A stretch of DNA of 5,013 bases from Chloroflexota bacterium. Its GTDB lineage: Bacteria > Chloroflexota > Limnocylindria > P2-11E. Numbering within the stretch: position 1 is the first letter of the stretch; each line of letters starts with the position of its first letter. The notes below the pieces were generated by a model. That model worked only from the letters and a program-made list of their open reading frames with translations. It ran no database searches and had not been told where the DNA came from. A program made the position numbers and the translations under genes. Location: NCBI GenBank assembly GCA_013695575.1, contig JACDAF010000304.1:1-5013 (forward strand), read 5' to 3'. Shown piece after piece: positions 1 to 5,013 of the stretch.

Positions 1-1
1 C

Positions 2-382
2 TGGCCCGGAACGGCGCGCCTAGTCCGGTCGCAGGTCCTCTCGCTCCGTGAGCGCGAGTACGTCGTCGCCGCGCGCGCGCTCGGACTGCGCGACGGGCGG
101 ATCCTCGTGCGGCACATCCTCCCGAACGTGCTGGCGGTCGTGCTCGTGAGCGGCGCGCTGCAGGTCGGCGCTGCCATCCTCATCGAGGCGAGCCTCAGCT
201 TTCTCGGGCTCGGTGACCGCACCGTCGTGAGCTGGGGCTACATGCTGAACAACGCCCAGCCGTTCCTCCGCAGCGCCCCCTGGCTGTCGGTGTTCCCGGG
301 CCTCGCGCTCGTCATCACGGTGCTCGGGACCAACCTGCTCGCCGACGGGCTTCAGGCGACCTGGGAGCGTCCCCGGACGTAG
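2..382 (+). CDS. ABC transporter permease, DppC/OppC type (3' part only)
   Basis: This is the C-terminal 126 residues of an inner-membrane permease of a peptide/nickel-type ABC importer; its reading frame is open to the left edge, so the start lies outside the window. Visible residues 19-41 form the cytoplasmic EAA loop (EYVVAARALGLRDG, then RHILPN), which couples the permease to the ATPase subunit. Before it comes the typical TARLVRSQVLSLRERE stretch. A hydrophobic segment follows at about 43-65, then the family signature EASLSFLGLG and SWGYML, and a last membrane segment at about 94-115 (PWLSVFPGLALVITVLGTNL). The tail after NLLADGL is short and charged, as is usual for DppC-class proteins, and the frame ends at TAG 380-382. 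A GTG at 107 lies inside the EAA loop and is not a real start. The family assignment is firm, but the transported substrate (peptide, nickel, sugar or other) cannot be told. Partner genes should lie to the left. Confidence 0.93.
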   Translation, partial: WPGTARLVRSQVLSLREREYVVAARALGLRDGRILVRHILPNVLAVVLVSGALQVGAAILIEASLSFLGLGDRTVVSWGYMLNNAQPFLRSAPWLSVFPGLALVITVLGTNLLADGLQATWERPRT

Positions 383-491
383 GCGTCAGCGATGCCTGCG
401 GTCCCTGCCCTCGCCGGGAGTCCCGCCATGGATCCTCGCCGGACAGCTCGGCAGCCGGTGGTCCGGTCAGCGCGAAAGGTCGCCGGCTCGC
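383..491. other. Convergent intergenic gap, no gene
   Basis: This 109-base gap separates the stop of the plus-strand permease from the stop of the minus-strand histidine phosphatase. I see no coding signal in it. It contains one imperfect inverted repeat (listed separately) and no run of T on either strand of the kind that completes a classical intrinsic terminator. Because both flanking genes end here, any transcription stop for the two units should lie in this gap or run into the opposing gene. Confidence 0.8.
439..466. terminator. Possible hairpin between convergent genes (weak terminator candidate)
   Basis: CCGGAC at 439-444 is the exact reverse complement of GTCCGG at 461-466. The 16-base interior also holds a small palindrome, CGGCAGCCG at 449-457, so a stem with an internal loop could form. 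Its position between two convergent genes suits a bidirectional terminator. Neither side is followed by a T-run, and 6-base GC-rich inverted repeats arise often by chance in DNA this GC-rich. The call is an inference from position more than from structure. Confidence 0.25.
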
Positions 492-1082
492 TCAGAGGAT
501 GTGGGCATCGTCGAAGAGCTGCTCCACGGTGAACGTGCCCGCGTCGGCCGTCACTTTCGTGATGTTCGCATTGGCTGCGCGTGTCCGCTCGAGCCTCGGA
601 AGGAGTCCGAGGAAGTGGCTCACGAGGATCCGCGTGACCCCGCCGTGGCCGACGACGACGATGGTCCTGCCCGGACTCTCCGCGACGATGCGCTGGACGA
701 CGCTGAAAGCGCGGTCGAAGACGGCGTCGAGCGATTCGCCGCCCGGCCACGCCACGAAGCCATCCTCGTTCCAGTCGGGGTGCGCGCGCGCGTCGTCGAA
801 CGACCTACCGGCCATGTCGCCGAGATCGATCTCGCGCAGCTCGCGGTACGTCTCCACCGGGAGCGCGTGCCGCGCCGCGATCGCGACGGCGGTGTCCCGC
901 GCGCGGGAGAGGTCGCTCGAGACGACGCGATCGACGCGCACCTCCGCGAGCGCCCCCGCGACGGCCTCGGCCTGGCGCCGGCCCGTCTCGGTGAGCGGGC
1001 TGTCGACCTGGCCGGTGAACACGTGCGCGGCGTTCCCTTCGCTCTCGCCGTGCCGGACGAAGTACAGCCTGGTCGCGCTCAC
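492..1082 (-). CDS. Histidine phosphatase family protein (phosphoglycerate mutase-like)
   Basis: This 196-residue protein is a complete member of the histidine phosphatase (PhoE/GpmB/CobC-like) superfamily, cytosolic enzymes that remove phosphate through a phosphohistidine intermediate. Visible catalytic residues are R10-H11-G12 in LYFVRHGESEGN (H11 is the nucleophile), R60 in SSDLSRARDTA, E84 in LREIDLGDMAG (likely proton donor) and H146 in VVVGHGG. The length is usual for the family. The frame is open 61 codons further upstream, but that part overlaps the preceding gene in another frame and looks like nothing. The RHG motif should fall within about a dozen residues of the start, which supports GTG at 1082-1080. 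That GTG overlaps the TGA of the upstream phosphatase gene (GTGA) and is preceded by GGGAG eight bases away. It is the last gene of the mfd cluster. Members act on phosphosugars, phosphoglycerate, alpha-ribazole phosphate, nucleotides or phosphoproteins; the substrate here cannot be told, so no gene symbol is given. Confidence 0.92.
   Translation of the reverse strand: MSATRLYFVRHGESEGNAAHVFTGQVDSPLTETGRRQAEAVAGALAEVRVDRVVSSDLSRARDTAVAIAARHALPVETYRELREIDLGDMAGRSFDDARAHPDWNEDGFVAWPGGESLDAVFDRAFSVVQRIVAESPGRTIVVVGHGGVTRILVSHFLGLLPRLERTRAANANITKVTADAGTFTVEQLFDDAHIL
1079..1082 (-). other. GTGA stop/start overlap joining the two phosphatase genes
   Basis: On the minus strand GTGA contains the GTG start of the histidine phosphatase and the TGA stop of the HAD phosphatase. 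It is the second 4-base overlap in a row, so mfd and the two phosphatase genes form a tightly packed three-gene unit. Confidence 0.8.
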
Positions 1083-1690
1083 ACCCCGATCTCCCGCGCG
1101 AGCTGATCCCACGTCGAGATGCGCGTGACGTTCGGATGCTCGAGGCCGCGGTTCCAGGCGCGTTCGAAAAGGAAGACGCGGATACCACCGTCCGCGAGCG
1201 TGCGCGCGATCGTCAGGTCGTCCTCGCAGAACGCCTCGAGACCGAGGTCCGTTGCGACCCGCCACTTGTAGATCGCCGACCCCCTCTCGTCATAGCGTCC
1301 GTGGACCGGCGGCACGAAGTCGCCCCGCGGCTTCAGGTGCACCCCCTTCGCGTAGCGCAGCAGGCCCTTCTCCCGCAGCCACGTCTCCGTGATGACGCGC
1401 CGCTTCTCCGCCCGCGCCGTGACGAAGTAGAGCTCGTGACCCGCCTCCACGAGCCGCTCCAGGACCGCGGGGCACTCCGGATAGACCTCGAGCTCGCCGA
1501 AGAACGGGCTGTCGTACAGCTCGAGCCGGAAGGCATCGCGGAGCGCAGGCTTCACCCGGCTTTGGTCGACGAGATGCCAGCCGATCTCGGACTCGTCGGG
1601 CAGCTCGACGCCGAAGCGCTCCGCGAACTTCCGCAGATAGGGGACCGCGCAGATCGCGGTGACGTCGTCAAGGTCGATACCGAGCTTCAT
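1079..1690 (-). CDS. HAD-superfamily phosphatase, 5'-nucleotidase (NT5C/YqfW)-like
   Basis: This 203-residue cytosolic protein looks like a haloacid-dehalogenase-fold phosphatase. Motif I is at the very start (IDLDDV: D6 would be the nucleophile and D8 the acid/base). Motif II is T91 in LYFVTAR, motif III is probably K142 in SAIYKWRVA, and motif IV is the acidic E156-D157-D158 in FCEDDLTIA, which would bind magnesium. Residues about 14-70 between motifs I and II would form a small helical C1 cap. The end, with FERAWNRG and then VTRISTWDQL, resembles the NR and RVxxW ending of the 5'(3')-deoxyribonucleotidase type C family (NT5C and the bacterial YqfW group). A nucleotide monophosphate is therefore the likeliest substrate, but HAD enzymes are promiscuous and this is inference. 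The ATG at 1690 places motif I correctly and overlaps the mfd stop as ATGA. No clear ribosome binding site precedes it, so translation probably depends on ribosomes finishing mfd. The downstream gene overlaps it by four bases. Confidence 0.87.
   Translation of the reverse strand: MKLGIDLDDVTAICAVPYLRKFAERFGVELPDESEIGWHLVDQSRVKPALRDAFRLELYDSPFFGELEVYPECPAVLERLVEAGHELYFVTARAEKRRVITETWLREKGLLRYAKGVHLKPRGDFVPPVHGRYDERGSAIYKWRVATDLGLEAFCEDDLTIARTLADGGIRVFLFERAWNRGLEHPNVTRISTWDQLAREIGV
1091..1095 (-). promoter_or_regulatory. Ribosome binding site for the histidine phosphatase GTG start
   Basis: Read on the minus strand, GGGAG lies eight bases before the GTG at 1082, inside the last codons of the upstream gene. 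It supports the GTG start over the longer open frame and suggests that ribosomes can load here as well as re-initiate after the overlapping stop. Confidence 0.6.
1687..1690 (-). other. ATGA stop/start overlap joining mfd to the HAD phosphatase gene
   Basis: On the minus strand the four bases ATGA contain the start of the HAD phosphatase gene (ATG) and the stop of mfd (TGA). Such overlaps usually mark translational coupling inside one transcript. The bases just upstream (1691-1710) show no clear purine-rich ribosome binding site, which makes re-initiation by the terminating ribosome the more likely route. Confidence 0.8.
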
Positions 1691-4600
1691 GCGGCGAGAC
1701 CGTCGAGGAGCCGCGTGAGCGCGTCGCGCCAGTCGCCGTGCACGTCGACGACAGAGAGCCGCAGCTGGCGCTGTCCGTGCACAAGCCGCGGGAAGGCGCG
1801 AAGCAGGGCCGCGCGCTCGTGCTGGCCGATGTCGCGCGACAGCAGCACGCGCAGCTCCGGTCCGCGGACGCGGACCTCGGCGGCACCCGCGCGGACGGCA
1901 CGCAGCTTCACCTCCACGCCGTAGAGGAGGTTGCGCACCGGCTCCGGCGGCGGGCCGTATCGCTCGCGCAGCTCGTCGCGCAGCGCCGCCAGGTCCTCGA
2001 GTCCTCGGAGCTCCGCGATACGCCGGTAGGTCTCGAGCTTGCGCGCGCGGCTCGGGACGTACTCGTCGGGGATCGCCGTCGACAGCGAGAGCTCGACCAG
2101 AACGTCCGAGGGCGGCGGCGTCGCTGGCTGCAGCCCGCGCCCCTCGCGCACCGCCTCCTCGAGGAGCTGCGCGTAGAGCTCGAAGCCGACGGCGGCGACG
2201 TTCCCGTGCTGCTCGGCGCCGAGGATGTTGCCGGCGCCGCGGATCTCGAGGTCGTGCATCGCGATCTTGAATCCCGCGCCGAGCTCGCTCGCCTCGAAGA
2301 TCGCCTGGAGCCGCTGCTTCGCCTGGTCCGAGAGGCTCGCCTCCCGCTGGTACAGCAAGTAGGCGTAGGCCTTCTCCGCGCTTCGGCCGACGCGGCCGCG
2401 CAGCTGGTACAGCTGCGCGAGGCCCAACGCACCCGCGCGGTCGATGACGATCGTATTCACGTTCGGGATGTCGAGCCCCGATTCGATGATCGTCGTGCAG
2501 ACGAGGACGTCATGCTCGGCGTCGGCGAACTCGACCATCACGCGCTCGAGCTCGCGCTCGCGCATCTGCCCATGCGCGACGACGAACCGCGCCTGCGGAA
2601 GCAGCTCACGCAGCCTCGCGGTCTCCTGCTGAATGCCGATGACGCGGTTGTGCACGTAATAGACCTGCCCGCCGCGGTCGAGCTCGCGCAGCACCGCCTC
2701 GCGGAGGAGGTCGTCGGTCCGCTCGACGACGTGCGTCTCGATCGGCTGCCGGTCCTCGGGCGGGGTCTCGATGACGCTGATGTCGCGCACCCCGGAGAGG
2801 GCCATCTGCAGCGTGCGCGGTATGGGCGTCGCCGTCATCGACAGCACGTCCACCTGCGTGCGCATCGCCTTCAGGCGCTCCTTGTCGCGCACGCCGAAGC
2901 GATGCTCCTCGTCGATCACCACGAGCCCGAGATCGCGGAACGTCACGTCCTTCTGAAGGACGCGGTGGGTGCCGACGACGATGTCGATCTCACCGGCCGC
3001 CAGCGCGGCGACGGTCGCCTTCTGCTCCGGGGGCGAACGGAACCGCGAAAGCATGCCGATCCGCACCGGGAACGTCGCGAGCCGCTCCGAGAAGGTCTCC
3101 CAGTGCTGCTGGGCGAGCACGGTCGTGGGGACCAGAATGGCGACCTGCTTGCCGTCCAACACCGCCTTGAACGCGGCGCGCAGCGCGACTTCGGTCTTCC
3201 CGTACCCGACGTCGCCGACGATGAGCCGGTCCATCGGGCGGGGCAGCTCCATGTCGCGCTTGGTGTCCTCGATCGACGTGAGCTGGTCGGGCGTCTCCGT
3301 ATACGGGAACGCGTTCTCCATCTCGATCTGCCACGGCGTGTCGCGACCGAACGCGTGCCCGGGCGCCGACTCGCGGGCGGCGTAGATGGCGAGCAGCTCG
3401 CGCGCGATCTCCTCGGCCGCCTTCTTCGCCTTGCGCTTGGTCTTGTGCCAATCCGCGCCGCCCATGACGGATAGCGGTGGCGCGGATCCGCCGACGTAGC
3501 GAGTGATCTTGTCGATGCGCTCCGTCGGCAGCCAGCGGGTCCCATCCGCGAAGCTGAGGACCAACGACTCCCGGGAGACGCCAAGGATCTGCTTGTCCTC
3601 GAAGCCCTCGAACCGCGCGATGCCGCTGTCCTCATGGACCACGAAGTCGCCCGGCTTGAGGTCCTGCAGCAGCGTCCCGACCGCGCGCCGCTTGCGCTGC
3701 CGCTCCGGATGGCGGGGCTTGCGGAACCCGAACACCTCGGCGTCGGTGAAGACCATGAGCGAGAGCTCGGGAATGCGGAATCCCAGGGCCAACGGGACAT
3801 GCAGCAGCACGAGCGACCCCGGGACGGGCGGGTCCTCGAGCGTCTCGCGCGGGGTAGCGGTGACGTCGCGGTCGACGAGGAGCTCGGCGAGGCGCGCGGC
3901 CTGCGGCGTGGCCACGACGACCACGCCGCGGCCGGACAGGACCTGACCCCCGACCGCTCCTCCCGCGACGTCGCCGAGGAAGGCGTCGAGCCGCCCCGCG
4001 TAGCTCGGCGCACCCGTCCAGCCGAGGCGCAGCGTGCCCGTGTCGGAGCCCGCGCGGACGACGCCACGCTCCGCCGCGGCGCGCTCGATGGCCGTGCGCC
4101 CGACGTACGGTGCGGGCAGCGGATCCGTCGGTAGCCCCTGCGTGCGCAGCTCTTCGCGACGCTCCTCCGCCTGCGTCTCGTGGCCATCCCATTGGAGCTC
4201 GAGCTCGACGGAGTCCTCGAACACGACGCTCGTGCCACTCGGCGCGAGGTGATCGAGCAGCGACGCCGTCGCGCCGAGCGCAGGCGCGAAGACGTCGGCA
4301 CCGGCGACGTAGCGCAGCTGGCGCAACGGCTCGACGACCGAGGCGTACGGCGAGAGCTCGGGATGCCTCGAAAGCTCCTCCCAGCCCGATCGGGCGAGCC
4401 GGTCCGCGAGCTCGGGCGCGCCACCGAGTGAGAGCTCGCGCGTGGGCAGGATCGCGACGTCATGCAGGCCCTCCTGCGAGCGCTGCGTCGCCGGATCGAA
4501 CGTGCGGAGCGTCTCGACGTCGTCGCCGACGAGCTCGATCCGGATGGGGCCGCCCGCCGCCGCCGGGTACACGTCGATGATCCCGCCGCGGCGTGAGAAC

Positions 4601-5013
4601 GTCCCGGGCTCGTTCACCTCGGGCACGGACTCGTAGCCGAGCGACAGGAGCCAGCGCGCGGTCTGCTGCCACGGCAGCCGGTCGCCGAGCCGGATCGTCC
4701 GGGCGCGATCCGCGAGCTGCTCGGGGCCGATAGTGTGCTGCATCAGCGCGCGGAGCGACGTCACGACGGCGAGCGGCGCGCCCTCCGCGAGCCGCGCGAG
4801 CGTGAGCAGCCGCGCGTGCACGGCGGTGGTCGAGGGCGTCCCGACCTCGTAGGGCATGGTCTCGTGCTCCGGGAACGACAGCACCGCGTCCTCGCCGAGC
4901 CACCCGGCGAGCTCGGCCCGCCAGCGGCGGGCGCGCTCCTCCGTCGCGCCGACGACGAGCACGCGGCGCCCGCTCGAGACGAGCGCGGACCAGGCGAACG
5001 CGCGGGCACCCGG
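1687..5013 (-). CDS. mfd: Transcription-repair coupling factor Mfd (N-terminal end cut by window edge)
   Basis: Mfd is a DNA translocase that pushes stalled RNA polymerase off damaged DNA and recruits UvrA to start excision repair. The visible 1108 residues hold nearly the whole protein (family length is about 1150). Numbered from the right edge, the UvrB-like module comes first: PEHETMPYE near 48-56, then RRGGIIDVYP near 141-150, and FDPATQRS near 172-179. The CarD-like RNA-polymerase-interaction domain is at about 452-517 (KPGDFVVHEDSGIARFEG to RYVGG). The RecG-like motor follows: Walker A GDVGYGKT 600-607, DEEH 701-704, TATPIPRT 727-734, TTIIESGLDIPN near 840-851, QLRGRVGRS 870-878 and the translocation motif EIRGAGNILG near 923-932. 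The C-terminal TRCF regulatory domain (about 972-1108) includes IPDEYVPSRARKLETYRR and ERYGPPP. The frame stays open to 5013 with PGARAFAWSALVSSGRRVLVVGA, matching the family N-terminus, so the GTG at 4962 is not the start. The stop TGA at 1689-1687 overlaps the next gene's ATG. No frameshift or internal stop is seen. Confidence 0.97.
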   Translation of the reverse strand, partial: PGARAFAWSALVSSGRRVLVVGATEERARRWRAELAGWLGEDAVLSFPEHETMPYEVGTPSTTAVHARLLTLARLAEGAPLAVVTSLRALMQHTIGPEQLADRARTIRLGDRLPWQQTARWLLSLGYESVPEVNEPGTFSRRGGIIDVYPAAAGGPIRIELVGDDVETLRTFDPATQRSQEGLHDVAILPTRELSLGGAPELADRLARSGWEELSRHPELSPYASVVEPLRQLRYVAGADVFAPALGATASLLDHLAPSGTSVVFEDSVELELQWDGHETQAEERREELRTQGLPTDPLPAPYVGRTAIERAAAERGVVRAGSDTGTLRLGWTGAPSYAGRLDAFLGDVAGGAVGGQVLSGRGVVVVATPQAARLAELLVDRDVTATPRETLEDPPVPGSLVLLHVPLALGFRIPELSLMVFTDAEVFGFRKPRHPERQRKRRAVGTLLQDLKPGDFVVHEDSGIARFEGFEDKQILGVSRESLVLSFADGTRWLPTERIDKITRYVGGSAPPLSVMGGADWHKTKRKAKKAAEEIARELLAIYAARESAPGHAFGRDTPWQIEMENAFPYTETPDQLTSIEDTKRDMELPRPMDRLIVGDVGYGKTEVALRAAFKAVLDGKQVAILVPTTVLAQQHWETFSERLATFPVRIGMLSRFRSPPEQKATVAALAAGEIDIVVGTHRVLQKDVTFRDLGLVVIDEEHRFGVRDKERLKAMRTQVDVLSMTATPIPRTLQMALSGVRDISVIETPPEDRQPIETHVVERTDDLLREAVLRELDRGGQVYYVHNRVIGIQQETARLRELLPQARFVVAHGQMRERELERVMVEFADAEHDVLVCTTIIESGLDIPNVNTIVIDRAGALGLAQLYQLRGRVGRSAEKAYAYLLYQREASLSDQAKQRLQAIFEASELGAGFKIAMHDLEIRGAGNILGAEQHGNVAAVGFELYAQLLEEAVREGRGLQPATPPPSDVLVELSLSTAIPDEYVPSRARKLETYRRIAELRGLEDLAALRDELRERYGPPPEPVRNLLYGVEVKLRAVRAGAAEVRVRGPELRVLLSRDIGQHERAALLRAFPRLVHGQRQLRLSVVDVHGDWRDALTRLLDGLAA

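Noticed and set aside
107..382. A complete 91-residue small membrane protein starting with GTG at 107
   Set aside because: The frame is open upstream to the left edge and reads through the conserved EAA loop of an ABC permease, so this is the end of a larger gene.
415..425. Perfect palindrome CGGGAGTCCCG as an operator or terminator
   Set aside because: The loop is too small for a stable full-length hairpin, it has no T-run, and an operator is unlikely between two gene ends.
409..486. Short direct repeats: CCTCGCCGG at 409-417 and 434-442, and TCGCCGG again at 480-486
   Set aside because: The copies are very short, unevenly spaced and made of the commonest bases in this DNA. They do not suggest a regulator array or a mobile-element scar.
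499..1128. Two plus-strand open frames of about 200 codons opposite the histidine phosphatase
   Set aside because: Both are shadows of the real gene, with biased composition and no family features; all catalytic motifs are on the minus strand.
1687..1690. Possible fusion or frameshift between Mfd and the HAD protein
   Set aside because: Mfd ends with a normal-length TRCF domain, and the HAD protein begins with motif I right after its ATG. This is a standard ATGA overlap between two whole genes.
1136..1924. A 262-codon plus-strand frame opposite the HAD phosphatase
   Set aside because: It crosses the mfd/HAD junction in antisense and has no recognisable motif; the HAD motifs are in order on the other strand.
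1738..3474. A 578-codon open frame on the plus strand opposite mfd
   Set aside because: It is antisense to the conserved Mfd motor domain, and its translation is rich in R, L, A, D and V with no recognisable motif. Long antisense frames are expected in such GC-rich coding DNA.
2943..4463. A 506-codon minus-strand frame inside mfd
   Set aside because: It is a shifted frame of mfd with a serine/arginine-rich, low-complexity translation and no domain signal. The Mfd frame carries all the conserved motifs through this stretch.

Overview
The window is strongly GC-rich bacterial chromosomal DNA, almost entirely coding, with third codon positions dominated by G and C. Such composition fits a high-GC bacterium (actinobacterial, Chloroflexota-like or similar), but the sequence alone does not fix the phylum. 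It contains four protein genes, two of them cut by the window edges, and no sign of rRNA, tRNA, insertion sequences, phage genes or CRISPR.

Layout: the left edge (2-382, plus strand) is the last 126 codons of an oligopeptide/dipeptide-type ABC transporter permease (DppC/OppC class), with the EAA coupling loop and the last membrane segments. A 109-base gap (383-491) follows, where this gene converges on a minus-strand cluster. The minus-strand cluster, in transcription order, is: mfd, the transcription-repair coupling factor (from beyond the right edge to 1687); a HAD-superfamily nucleotidase-like phosphatase (1690-1079); and a histidine phosphatase of the phosphoglycerate-mutase-like family (1082-492). 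Both junctions are 4-base stop/start overlaps (ATGA at 1690-1687 and GTGA at 1082-1079), so the three genes are almost certainly one transcript with coupled translation.

How the genes fit together: Mfd removes RNA polymerase stalled at DNA lesions and recruits UvrA for nucleotide excision repair. The two downstream genes encode small phosphatases from unrelated superfamilies with apparently intact catalytic residues. Their substrates cannot be read from sequence. Actinobacteria often have the nucleotide-cleaning enzyme gene mazG beside mfd, so a nucleotide-sanitation or salvage role is a plausible inference, but not shown here. The ABC permease belongs to a separate transcription unit.

The region is mostly ordinary housekeeping DNA. 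No new biological system was found. The points most worth a second look are the coupled mfd-phosphatase-phosphatase arrangement and two deviations from consensus in Mfd: one at a position matching a UvrA-contact residue, and one in the RNA-polymerase-interaction domain.
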